Translations under genes and position numbers: made by a program
Shown here: piece after piece, positions 38,360 to 46,490 of the stretch
Numbering within the stretch: position 1 is the stretch's first letter
How the letters are laid out: each line of letters begins with the position of its first letter
Assembly: GCF_014243445.1 (NCBI RefSeq)
Contig: NZ_JACLQD010000001.1
Span: 124,001-188,000 of the forward strand
DNA length: 64,000 nucleotides
Reading direction: 5' to 3'
Source: Paragemmobacter straminiformis
GTDB lineage: Bacteria; Pseudomonadota; Alphaproteobacteria; Rhodobacterales; Rhodobacteraceae
The notes under the pieces: generated by a model
The model's database searches: none
Told to the model about the DNA's origin: nothing
What the model saw: only the letters and a program-made list of their open reading frames with translations

Positions 38360-39297
38360 GCGCCTATTCCATCACCGAACCGACCCGCCGGTCGAAATGG
38401 GTCGCGGCCCTGCTGGTGACGCTTTACACCGTCATCACCTTGCTGCCGCTGGTCTGGATCATCTCGACCGGGTTCAAATCGGGTCAGGATTCGATCAGCT
38501 ACCCGCCCAAGGTGGTGTTCCAGCCCTCGCTCGAGGGATATGTGAACCTGTTCACCACGCGCACCCGCGTCTCGTCGGACGAGTTCGGGAACCTGCCCCC
38601 GCCGGCCACATGGTATGACGAGATCGTCCGCGATCAGGGCATGGTGATCGCGGGGCCAAGCCGCTTTGGCGAGCGGTTCCTCAATTCGGTCATCATCGGC
38701 TTCGGGTCGACCTTCTTGTCGATCGTGCTGGGCACGCTGGCCGCCTATGCCTTCTCGCGGTTCAAGGTGCCGCTGAAGGATGACCTGCTGTTCTTCATCC
38801 TGTCGACGCGGATGATGCCGCCCATCGCGGTCGCGATCCCGATCTTCCTGATGTATCGCAGCCTTGGCCTGTCGGACACGCATCTGGGCATGATCCTGCT
38901 TTATACGGCGGTGAACATCAGCCTTGCCGTCTGGCTGCTGAAAGGCTTCATCGACGAGATCCCGCGCGAATACGAAGAGGCCGCGCTGATCGACGGCTAC
39001 ACGCGCTTTCAGGCCTTCCGCAAGGTGGTGCTGCCGCAGGCGGCGACGGGGATCGCCTCGACCGCCATCTTCTGCCTGATCTTCGCGTGGAACGAATATG
39101 CCTTTGCCGTGCTGCTGACATCGGGCACGGCGCAGACCGCACCGCCCTTCATTCCCACGATCATCGGCGTGGGCGGTCAGGACTGGCCCGCGGTGGCTGC
39201 GGGGGCGACGATCTTCCTGCTGCCGGTGATGATCTTCACCATCCTGCTGCGCAAGCATCTGTTGCGCGGGATCACATTCGGCGCGGTGCGGAAATGA
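38356..39297 (+). CDS. ABC transporter permease 2 (MalG type)
   Basis: 313 residues. About six membrane helices; EAA loop IPREYEEAALIDGYTRFQAF. A long first periplasmic loop (about 45-100, with RTRVSSDEFGNLPPPATWYD) is larger than in MalG. Starts in the stop of permease 1 (ATGA). It is followed by 127 bp containing three hairpins before the small membrane protein gene. Confidence 0.93.
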   Translation: MSAYSITEPTRRSKWVAALLVTLYTVITLLPLVWIISTGFKSGQDSISYPPKVVFQPSLEGYVNLFTTRTRVSSDEFGNLPPPATWYDEIVRDQGMVIAGPSRFGERFLNSVIIGFGSTFLSIVLGTLAAYAFSRFKVPLKDDLLFFILSTRMMPPIAVAIPIFLMYRSLGLSDTHLGMILLYTAVNISLAVWLLKGFIDEIPREYEEAALIDGYTRFQAFRKVVLPQAATGIASTAIFCLIFAWNEYAFAVLLTSGTAQTAPPFIPTIIGVGGQDWPAVAAGATIFLLPVMIFTILLRKHLLRGITFGAVRK

Positions 39298-39329
39298 GCG
39301 TGCAATCCTTCGGCCAAGACTTGCGGGAT

Positions 39330-39412
39330 CGATCCTTCTGCGAAGGATCGGCAACGCGCGGGGGTCGATCCTTCGCAAAAGGATCGGGGCGCGATTTTTC
39401 GCGGAAAGATCG
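39330..39412 (+). repeat. Three tandem 21-nt hairpins inside the transporter operon
   Basis: Hairpin one CGATCCTTCTGCGAAGGATC (39330-39350), two CGATCCTTCGCAAAAGGATC (39366-39386), three CGATTTTTCGCGGAAAGATC (39392-39412). Each is 21 nt ending in G, with stem CGATCCTT/AAGGATCG in the first two and a diverged stem in the third. They fill the gap between permease 2 and the 62-residue protein. Confidence 0.85.
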
Positions 39413-39424
39413 GGGGGCGGCAGC

Positions 39425-39613
39425 GTGAGCAAGTTCATCAACGGTCTTTTCCGCCTGCGCCGCGGCCCGTGGGAGGCGCTGGCCACCGCCCTGATCGCGC
39501 TGGGGGTCTTCATGCTGATGCAACCCTTTGCGCTTGCGCTTTACACCTGGTCCTTCCTCGTCACGCTGGCGGGAACGGTCATGTTCATCATCGTCTCGCA
39601 TTTTCCGGAATAG
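39425..39613 (+). CDS. Small two-helix membrane protein in the transporter operon
   Basis: 62 residues from a GTG start. Short basic N-terminus (FINGLFRLRRGPWEA) then two predicted membrane helices (about 17-36 and 39-57). It lies between permease 2 and ATPase 1, two bases before the latter's start, so it belongs to the operon. Glycerol-type GlpSTPQV systems also have a small membrane protein among their genes, but this one is shorter and I cannot assign it to that family. Possible accessory subunit or regulator of the channel. Confidence 0.75.
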   Translation: MSKFINGLFRLRRGPWEALATALIALGVFMLMQPFALALYTWSFLVTLAGTVMFIIVSHFPE

Positions 39614-39615
39614 TC

Positions 39616-40710
39616 ATGGCCGAAATCGTCATCCGCGACCTTCGCAAGGAATTCGGCAGCTTCACTGCGGTGAAAGGGTCGTCCTTCACCATCCGTGACG
39701 GCGAATTCTTCATGCTGCTCGGCCCTTCGGGCTGCGGCAAGACCACGACGCTGCGCATGATCGCGGGGCTGGAGTTGCCCACCAGCGGCCAGATCCTGAT
39801 CGACGGCGAGGATGTGAGCCAGCGCCCCGCCAGCCAGCGCGACATCGCGATGGTGTTCCAGATGTTCGCGCTTTACCCGCATATGAACGTGCGCAAGAAC
39901 ATCAGCTATCCGCTGGTGAGCCAGGGCGTGCCCCGCGCGCAGGTGCAGGCCAAGGTGGCCGAGGTGGCGCGCATTCTGGGCATCGAAAGCATCCTCGACA
40001 AGCCCGTGGGCGGGCTGTCGGGCGGCGACAGGCAGCGCGTGGCGCTGGGGCGGGCCATCGTGCGCAACCCCAAGGCCTTCATGATGGACGAACCCCTTGG
40101 CGCGCTGGATGCCGAATTCCGCGAGCATATGGCCGAGGAATTGCGCGCCCTGCACGACCGGATGAAGGCGACCACCGTCTATGTCACGCATGACCAGCTG
40201 GAAGCCATGCAGATGGGCGACAAGATCGTGGTGATGAACCACGGCGTGGTCGAGCAGTTCGGAACTCCGCAAGACATCTACGACCATCCGGCGACGATGT
40301 TCGTGGCCGATTTCATCGGCTCTCCGGCGATGAATTTCCTGCGCTTCGAGGGCAAGGTGATCCCCGGCGACCAGAGCGTGGCGCTTGGCGACACGCCGGT
40401 CGCCCTGCCCGAGGTGCAGGAAAGCGCCTTCGGGCCGCTGGTGCTGGGCGTGCGGCCCGAGCATGTGTCGCTGACCGATGGCGGGGCCTATCGCGGCGGG
40501 ATCATCGCGGCGGAATACCTTGGCACGACGCAGATCGTCACGCTGGCAACCCCGCATGGCACGATCAAGGCGCGGGTGCCTTCGGGTCAGGTGGCGCGGG
40601 TGGGCGAGCAGCTCGGCCTGTCCTTCCGCGCGGGGTCGCTGTCGCTTTTCGATGCGGCGTCGGGCCGCGCGCTGCGCACGGCGGCGAATGCGGGGGTGCA
40701 TCATGGCTGA
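39616..40710 (+). CDS. ABC transporter ATPase 1 (CUT1/MalK type)
   Basis: 364 residues. Walker A LGPSGCGKTTTLRM, signature LSGGDRQRVALGRAI, Walker B AFMMDEPLGALDAE, H-loop VYVTHDQLEA. The C-terminal 110 residues are the TOBE-type regulatory domain (VLGVRPEHVSLTDGG). It powers transport with the second ATPase, with whose gene it overlaps by 8 bp. Note Asp in place of Glu or Gln after the SGG of the signature; this is tolerated in the family. Confidence 0.95.
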   Translation: MAEIVIRDLRKEFGSFTAVKGSSFTIRDGEFFMLLGPSGCGKTTTLRMIAGLELPTSGQILIDGEDVSQRPASQRDIAMVFQMFALYPHMNVRKNISYPLVSQGVPRAQVQAKVAEVARILGIESILDKPVGGLSGGDRQRVALGRAIVRNPKAFMMDEPLGALDAEFREHMAEELRALHDRMKATTVYVTHDQLEAMQMGDKIVVMNHGVVEQFGTPQDIYDHPATMFVADFIGSPAMNFLRFEGKVIPGDQSVALGDTPVALPEVQESAFGPLVLGVRPEHVSLTDGGAYRGGIIAAEYLGTTQIVTLATPHGTIKARVPSGQVARVGEQLGLSFRAGSLSLFDAASGRALRTAANAGVHHG

Positions 40711-41695
40711 GGTATCGCTGGTCGGCCTGACCAAATCCTATGGCACGAACCGCGCGCTGGCGGATGTGAGCATGACCATTCCCGACGGCGCCTTCGTGGT
40801 GCTGCTTGGCCCGACGGGGGCGGGCAAGACCACCACGTTGCGGCTGATCGCGGGGCTTGACCGTCCAGACGCGGGCGATATCCGCATCGCAGGGGCCCCG
40901 GTCACCGCCGACACGCCCGCCCAGCGCGATGTGGCGATGGTGTTCCAGCAATATTCGCTCTACCCGCATCTGACCGTGCGCGAGAACCTCGCCTTTCCGC
41001 TGCGCTCGCCGGTGCTGAACTGGCCCGAGGCCGAGATCACCCGCAAGGTGGGAGAGGTGGCCGAGGTGCTGCGCATCGCCCACAAGCTTGACAACAAGGC
41101 GACACAGCTTTCGGGCGGCGAGATGCAGCGCGTGTCCATCGGGCGGGCGCTGGTGCGCAACCCGCGCATCTACCTGATGGACGAACCGCTCTCGTCGCTC
41201 GACGCCAAGCTGCGCGCCGATCTGCGGATCGAGCTGAAGCGCATCCATGCCGAGCTGGGCGCGACCTTCCTTTACGTCACGCATGACCAGATCGAGGCGA
41301 TGACGATGGCGACCCATGTCGGCGTGCTGGACGCGGGCCGTCTTGTGCAGTTCGGCACCCCGCGCGAGATCTACGAGAACCCCGTCTCGGCCTATGTCGC
41401 CAGCCGTCTGGGCCAGCCGCGCATCAACCTTTTGCCCGCCGATGCCTTCGGCCCCGCCCCGGCGGGCGCGGTGCAGATCGGCCTGCGGCCGGAACATGTG
41501 CGCATCGGAGAGGGCCAGCCCGCCACCGTGCGCCGCGTCGAGCGGCTTGGCGACCAGACGCGCCTGCACCTGACGATGGGCCCGCACGAGATCGTCACCC
41601 TGACCGACCCGCACACCGCCCTTGCGGCGGGCGCGCAGATTTCCATCCGTCCCGACACCCCGCTTTGGTTCGACGCCAGCGGCAACCGCACCTGA
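40703..41695 (+). CDS. ABC transporter ATPase 2 (CUT1/MalK type)
   Basis: 330 residues. Walker A LGPTGAGKTTTLRL, signature LSGGEMQRVSIGRAL, Walker B IYLMDEPLSSLDAK, H-loop LYVTHDQIEA. A TOBE-type domain follows from about 245 (IGLRPEHVRIGEGQ). Having two different ATPase genes per transporter is characteristic of GlpST-type systems rather than classic MalK homodimers. The next gene, dihydroxyacetone kinase, starts 9 bp later. Confidence 0.95.
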   Translation: MAEVSLVGLTKSYGTNRALADVSMTIPDGAFVVLLGPTGAGKTTTLRLIAGLDRPDAGDIRIAGAPVTADTPAQRDVAMVFQQYSLYPHLTVRENLAFPLRSPVLNWPEAEITRKVGEVAEVLRIAHKLDNKATQLSGGEMQRVSIGRALVRNPRIYLMDEPLSSLDAKLRADLRIELKRIHAELGATFLYVTHDQIEAMTMATHVGVLDAGRLVQFGTPREIYENPVSAYVASRLGQPRINLLPADAFGPAPAGAVQIGLRPEHVRIGEGQPATVRRVERLGDQTRLHLTMGPHEIVTLTDPHTALAAGAQISIRPDTPLWFDASGNRT

Positions 41696-41704
41696 GGAGA
41701 CGCC

Positions 41705-43327
41705 ATGAAGCAGTTCATGAACAGCAAGGAGACGCTTGTCACCGAGGCGATCGACGGGCTTTTGCGCACATCGGGCGGCACGCTCGCGCGGCTCGACGGC
41801 TATCCGCATATCAAGGTCGTCGTGCGCAGCGACTGGGACAAGGCCAAGGTGGCGCTGGTCTCGGGCGGGGGATCGGGGCACGAACCGTCGCACGCGGGGT
41901 TCGTCGGGCGCGGCATGCTGACGGCGGCGGTCTGCGGCGACGTCTTTGCCAGCCCCTCGGTCGATGCCGTTCTGGCGGGGATTCTGGCCGTGACGGGCAA
42001 GGCGGGCTGCCTGCTGATCGTCAAGAACTACACGGGCGACAGGCTGAACTTCGGCCTTGCCGCCGAACGGGCGCGGGCCTTCGGGCTGAAGGTGTCGATG
42101 GTGATCGTCGATGACGACGTGGCCCTGCCCGACCTGCCGCAGGCGCGCGGCGTGGCGGGGACGCTGTTCGTGCACAAGATCGCCGGGGCGCTGGCCGAGG
42201 GGGGGGCGGATCTCGACACCGTCACCGCCGCCGCGCAAGCCGCGATCAGGGGGGCGATTTCCATCGGCATGTCGCTTGATACCTGCACCGTTCCGGGCAG
42301 CCCGAAAGAGGACCGCATCGGCGCGGGCAAGGCCGAGCTGGGCCTTGGCATCCACGGTGAGGCCGGGGTCGAGCAGGTCGATTTCGCGGGCGCCCGTGCG
42401 GCGATGGGCATGGTGACCGAACGGCTTGGCCCCCATATGGGCGCGGGCGAGCATGTGGCGCTTTTGAACAACCTTGGTGCGACCACCCCGCTCGAGATGA
42501 GCATTCTGGCCGAGGAACTGGCCCGTTCGCCCATCGGCGCGCGCATCCGCTGGATGATCGGGCCTGCGGCGCTGATGACCTCGCTCGACATGCACGGCTT
42601 TTCCGTCTCGCTGCTTCCGGTCGATGCGGCGCAGGTGGCGGCGCTGGCCGCACCCGTCGGGCCGCATGCCTGGCCGGGCCTTGCCGAACTGGCCGCCGTG
42701 CAGGTGCGCCCCCTGCCCGACGGGCTGGCCCCGATCCAGCCGGTGCCTTCGGCGCATCCGGCGCGGCGGGCGCTGCTGGAACGCTGCTGCGACGCGCTGA
42801 TCGCCTGCGAAGCGGACCTGAACGCGCTCGATGCGAAATCGGGCGATGGCGATACGGGCAGCACGCTGGCAGGGGCGGCGCGGGCGCTCAAGGCGGCGCT
42901 CGACCGGTTGCCGCTGGCCGATCCGACGCAGCTTTACCGCGCCATCGGCAACGAGTTGAGCCAGACGATGGGCGGATCCTCGGGCGTGCTGCTGGCGATT
43001 TTCTTCGCGGCGGCGGGCGATGCCTCGGCATCGGGAAAGACGCTGACGGGGGCGCTGCTGGCGGGTCTTGACCGCGTGATGCAGGTGGGCGGTGCCGCGC
43101 CGGGCCACCGGACGATGATCGACGCGCTGGCCCCTGCGCTGGCGGCCTTGCCGCAAGGGCTGGCCGCCGCCGCCGCCGCCGCCCGCGCGGGGGCCGACGG
43201 CACGGCAGGCATGACGCGGGCCAAGGCGGGGCGGGCCTCGTACCTGTCGGCCGACAAGCTTGCCGGGTTCAACGATCCGGGGGCCGAGGGCGTGGCGCGG
43301 CTGTTCCGGACCCTTGCCACGGGATAG
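41705..43327 (+). CDS. dhaKL: Dihydroxyacetone kinase, fused DhaK-DhaL (ATP-dependent)
   Basis: 540 residues, with DhaK (about 1-330) fused to DhaL (about 350-540). In DhaK, SGGGSGHEPSHAGFVG holds His59 and LGIHGEAG holds His217, the position that binds dihydroxyacetone covalently. DhaL has SGDGDTGSTLAG (about 379-390) for the ATP/metal site. Such fused enzymes use ATP and not the phosphotransferase system. It phosphorylates dihydroxyacetone (or glyceraldehyde), so the operon likely imports a triose or a polyol precursor. Ribosome site GAGGAG. Confidence 0.95.
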   Translation: MKQFMNSKETLVTEAIDGLLRTSGGTLARLDGYPHIKVVVRSDWDKAKVALVSGGGSGHEPSHAGFVGRGMLTAAVCGDVFASPSVDAVLAGILAVTGKAGCLLIVKNYTGDRLNFGLAAERARAFGLKVSMVIVDDDVALPDLPQARGVAGTLFVHKIAGALAEGGADLDTVTAAAQAAIRGAISIGMSLDTCTVPGSPKEDRIGAGKAELGLGIHGEAGVEQVDFAGARAAMGMVTERLGPHMGAGEHVALLNNLGATTPLEMSILAEELARSPIGARIRWMIGPAALMTSLDMHGFSVSLLPVDAAQVAALAAPVGPHAWPGLAELAAVQVRPLPDGLAPIQPVPSAHPARRALLERCCDALIACEADLNALDAKSGDGDTGSTLAGAARALKAALDRLPLADPTQLYRAIGNELSQTMGGSSGVLLAIFFAAAGDASASGKTLTGALLAGLDRVMQVGGAAPGHRTMIDALAPALAALPQGLAAAAAAARAGADGTAGMTRAKAGRASYLSADKLAGFNDPGAEGVARLFRTLATG

Positions 43328-43427
43328 CCGCCCCTCTGGCACCGCTTGCCCCGCTTGCGGCTTTCCCCTGCCCCCCTTGCCAGTCGGGGGGCAATCCTGA
43401 ACAGTCGGGCGACCGGCGGGGGGAACC

Positions 43428-43793
43428 ATGACGATCCTGAAACTGCGCATCCTGTTCGACGAGGCGATGATCGGGCCGGGCAAGGCCGAATTGCTGGGCC
43501 TGATCCGCGACACGGGGTCGATCTCGGCCGCGGGGCGGGCGATGGGGATGAGCTACAAGCGCGCGTGGATGCTGGTCGAGGAGATGAACGCGGCCTTTGC
43601 CGAACCGCTGGTCTTTAGCGCGCGTGGCGGGCAGGGCGGCGGCGGCGCGCGGCTGACGGCGACGGGCGAAACCGTGCTGGCGCTCTACGCCGAGATCCTG
43701 ACCCTTGCCGCCACCGCCGCCGCGACCCCGCTTGCCGCACTCGAGGGCCTGCTGCGCCCGCGCGGGCAAAGCGATAGCGCCGACGGGAAATAA
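43428..43793 (+). CDS. modE: ModE-type molybdate regulator, DNA-binding domain only
   Basis: 121 residues. The LysR-like winged helix of ModE is clear: LLGLIRDTGSISAAGRAMGM, SYKRAWMLVEEMN, and GGGGARLTATGETVLALY. The C-terminal molybdate-binding (MOP) domains of full-length ModE are absent, as in some alphaproteobacterial short forms, so metal sensing may be by another route. It lies 63 bp before modA and a Mo-box-like palindrome, and probably represses modABC. Confidence 0.88.
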   Translation: MTILKLRILFDEAMIGPGKAELLGLIRDTGSISAAGRAMGMSYKRAWMLVEEMNAAFAEPLVFSARGGQGGGGARLTATGETVLALYAEILTLAATAAATPLAALEGLLRPRGQSDSADGK

Positions 43794-43821
43794 CGCTTGC
43801 CAAAGGTGCCACGCTCCGCTT

Positions 43822-43843
43822 GTTATGTTTTCACGAACATAAC
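43822..43843. promoter_or_regulatory. Mo-box-like palindrome upstream of modA
   Basis: GTTATGTT-N6-AACATAAC, a perfect 8+8 inverted repeat 14-35 bp before the modA start; flanks (CGCTT and CGTTC on the reverse) extend the symmetry. Spacing and A/T core resemble known Mo-boxes (TATA-N6-TATA type), though the core reads ATGTT here. Confidence 0.7.
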
Positions 43844-43856
43844 GAACGGGTTTCCC

Positions 43857-44627
43857 ATGCGCCCCATGCGCCCTACCCTCCTTGCCTCTGGCCTGATGCT
43901 GGCTCTGTTGACCGTCACCCCCGCCCGCGCCGAGGAGGTGGTGGTCTTTGCCGCAGCCTCGCTCAAGACCGCGCTCGATGCGGTGGCCGCCGATTTTCAG
44001 GCCCAGACGGGTGACACGGTGACGATCAGCTACGCCGGGTCCAACGCGCTGGCCAAACAGATCCTCGAGGGCGCGCCCGCCGACATCTTCGTTTCCGCCG
44101 CGACGAACTGGATGGACGAGGTCGAGAAGGCCGGATTGCTGCGCCCCGACACGCGCCGCGACCTGCTTGGCAACAGCCTTGTTCTGGTCGCGCATGGCAG
44201 CGATGCGCCAGCCGTCGAGATCGGGCCGGGGCTGAACCTTGCGGCCCTGCTGGGCGATGGCAAGCTGTCGATGGGCATGGTCGATTCGGTCCCTGCGGGG
44301 CAATACGGCAAGCAATCGCTGGAATCGCTGGGCCTCTGGCCTTCGGTCGAAGGCGCGGTCGCGCAATCCGAGAACGTGCGCGCCGCCCTTGCGCTGGTCG
44401 CGGCGGGCGAGGCGCCCTTGGGCATCGTCTATGCCACGGATGCGGTGGCCGAACACGGCGTCAGCGTCATCGGCACCTTTCCCGAAGACAGCCACAAGCC
44501 GATCCTTTACCCTGCCGCCCTGCTTGCCAGCGCCGCCGATGCCGCCGACACGGCCTTTTTCGAGGCGTTGTCCTCGGATGCGGCGCGTGCGACGTTCACC
44601 GCGCAGGGCTTTACCCTGCCCCGCTGA
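43857..44627 (+). CDS. modA: Molybdate-binding protein ModA
   Basis: 256 residues with a signal peptide (cleavage after ARA near residue 25). Mature start EEVVVFAAASLKTALDAVAA is the ModA signature; ISYAGSNALAKQILEGAPAD and SMGMVDSVPAGQYGKQSLES line the oxyanion pocket. Periplasmic, feeds molybdate (or tungstate) to ModBC. Translation start is the ATG at 43857, with a second Met at 43866 possible. Confidence 0.96.
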   Translation: MRPMRPTLLASGLMLALLTVTPARAEEVVVFAAASLKTALDAVAADFQAQTGDTVTISYAGSNALAKQILEGAPADIFVSAATNWMDEVEKAGLLRPDTRRDLLGNSLVLVAHGSDAPAVEIGPGLNLAALLGDGKLSMGMVDSVPAGQYGKQSLESLGLWPSVEGAVAQSENVRAALALVAAGEAPLGIVYATDAVAEHGVSVIGTFPEDSHKPILYPAALLASAADAADTAFFEALSSDAARATFTAQGFTLPR

Positions 44628-44647
44628 GCCGCCCGCAAAGGAGCGCC

Positions 44648-45346
44648 ATGTTCGACCCGCTGACAGCCGAGGAGTGGCGCGCCGTGGCCCTGTCGCTGCG
44701 CGTCTCGTTCTGGGCGACGGCGGTCAGCCTGCCCTTGGGCATCCTTGTCGCCTATGCGCTGGCGCGCTGGCGCTTCTGGGGGCGCGAGGTGCTGAACGGG
44801 CTGGTCCACCTGCCGCTGATCCTGCCGCCCGTGGTGACGGGCTATCTGCTGCTTGTCACCTTCGGGCGCAGGGGCAGCGTCGGGGCCTATCTTGACCAGT
44901 GGTTCGGCATCGTCTTTGCCTTTCGCTGGACGGGGGCGGCGCTGGCTGCGGCGATCATGGCCTTTCCGCTGATGGTCCGCGCCATCCGCCTTGCCATCGA
45001 GGCGGTGGACCCGAGGCTGGAACAGGCGGCCTCGACCCTTGGCGCGGGGCGGGTCTGGGTCTTTGCCACGGTGACCCTGCCGCTGATCCTGCCCGGCATC
45101 CTTGCCGGGGCGATCCTTGCCTTTGCCAAGGCGATGGGGGAATTCGGCGCGACGATCACCTTTGTGTCGAACATTCCGGGCCAGACGCAAACCCTGCCCT
45201 CGGCCATCTATGCGGCACTTCAGGTGCCGGGGGGCGAGACGCAGGCGCTGCGCCTGGTGCTGGTGTCGATCACCGTGGCGATGGCGGCGCTGCTGGTTTC
45301 GGAATGGGTCAGCCGCAAGGTGGCAAAACGGATTTCCGGCGCATGA
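44648..45346 (+). CDS. modB: Molybdate ABC transporter permease ModB
   Basis: 232 residues with five or six membrane helices. The EAA-type loop RLEQAASTLGAGRVWVF and the KAMGEFGATITFVSNIPGQT motif are typical of ModB. Good ribosome site (AAAGGAG). It ends in an ATGA overlap with modC, so the two are coupled. Confidence 0.96.
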   Translation: MFDPLTAEEWRAVALSLRVSFWATAVSLPLGILVAYALARWRFWGREVLNGLVHLPLILPPVVTGYLLLVTFGRRGSVGAYLDQWFGIVFAFRWTGAALAAAIMAFPLMVRAIRLAIEAVDPRLEQAASTLGAGRVWVFATVTLPLILPGILAGAILAFAKAMGEFGATITFVSNIPGQTQTLPSAIYAALQVPGGETQALRLVLVSITVAMAALLVSEWVSRKVAKRISGA

Positions 45347-46446
45347 GCCTGAGCGTCGATCTTCACCACCGGTTCGACGGTTTCACCCTGTCGGCCCGCT
45401 TTGACGTTCCGCAGGGGGTGACGGTTCTTTTCGGCAAATCGGGGGCGGGGAAATCCACGGTGATTTCCGCCGTGGCGGGCCTGTTGCGGCCGGATCGCGG
45501 GCGCATCCTGCTTGACGGGGTGACGCTGCTTGACACCGATGCGCGGATTGCCCTGCCGCCGCACCGCCGCCGCATCGGCTATGTGTTTCAGGACGGCAGG
45601 CTGTTTCCGCATCTGACCGTTCGGCAGAACCTGCTTTACGGGCGCTGGTTCGCCCCGTCTTCGGCGGGGCCTGCCGACCGCCCTGCCTTTGACCGCATCG
45701 TCGATCTGCTGGGCATCGCGCCCTTGTTGCACCGCCGCCCCGGATTGCTGTCGGGGGGCGAGAAGAGCCGCGTTGCCATCGGGCGGGCGATCCTGTCGAA
45801 CCCGCGCCTCTTGCTGATGGACGAGCCGCTCGCCGCGCTGGACGAGGCGCGCAAGGCCGAGATCCTGCCCTATCTGGAACGGCTGCGCGACGAGTTGCGC
45901 CTGCCCATCCTTTACGTCAGCCATTCGCTGGCCGAGGTCGCGCGGCTTGCCACCACGGTTGTCCTGCTCGATGCGGGCAAGGTGCTTGCCACCGGACCCG
46001 CGGCCGAGGTGCTGGCCGACCCTTCGGTCGCGCCGCTGGTCGGGCTGCGCAACGCGGGGGCGATCCTGACCGCCCGCCTTGCCGCGCATGAAGCCGATGG
46101 CCTGTCGCGGCTGGACAGCTCGGCCGGGCCGATCCTGCTGCCGCGTCTGTCGCAGCCGCTGGGGTCCGTGCTGCGGTTGCGGATACTGGCGCAGGACGTG
46201 ATGATCGCGACCGAAGCCCCCAAGGGGATTTCGGCGCTGAACATCCTGCCCTGCCGCATCAGCGCCATCCATATCGGCGACGGGCCGGGGGCCATCGTGC
46301 AGCTTGCCGCCGGAGAGGACATGCTGATCGCCCGCATCACGCGCCGTTCGGTGCAAAGCCTGAAGCTTACGCAGGGGGCCGCCGTGTTCGCCGTGCTGAA
46401 GGCCGTGTCGGTGGCACAGGAAAACGTGGGTTTCGGCCAGCCCTAG
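45343..46446 (+). CDS. modC: Molybdate ABC transporter ATPase ModC
   Basis: 367 residues. Walker A LFGKSGAGKSTVIS, signature LSGGEKSRVAIGRAI, Walker B LLLMDEPLAALDEA, H-loop LYVSHSLAEVARL. The C-terminal MOP-like domain (about 295-365, ISALNILPCRISAI) binds molybdate. The signature has Ser where Gln is common (GGEKS for GGEKQ), a mild deviation. Last gene of modABC. Confidence 0.96.
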   Translation: MSLSVDLHHRFDGFTLSARFDVPQGVTVLFGKSGAGKSTVISAVAGLLRPDRGRILLDGVTLLDTDARIALPPHRRRIGYVFQDGRLFPHLTVRQNLLYGRWFAPSSAGPADRPAFDRIVDLLGIAPLLHRRPGLLSGGEKSRVAIGRAILSNPRLLLMDEPLAALDEARKAEILPYLERLRDELRLPILYVSHSLAEVARLATTVVLLDAGKVLATGPAAEVLADPSVAPLVGLRNAGAILTARLAAHEADGLSRLDSSAGPILLPRLSQPLGSVLRLRILAQDVMIATEAPKGISALNILPCRISAIHIGDGPGAIVQLAAGEDMLIARITRRSVQSLKLTQGAAVFAVLKAVSVAQENVGFGQP

Positions 46447-46490
46447 CGTGGGTCGGGCGCGGGTTTGGTGCGGGTTTGGCGCGGGCCGCT

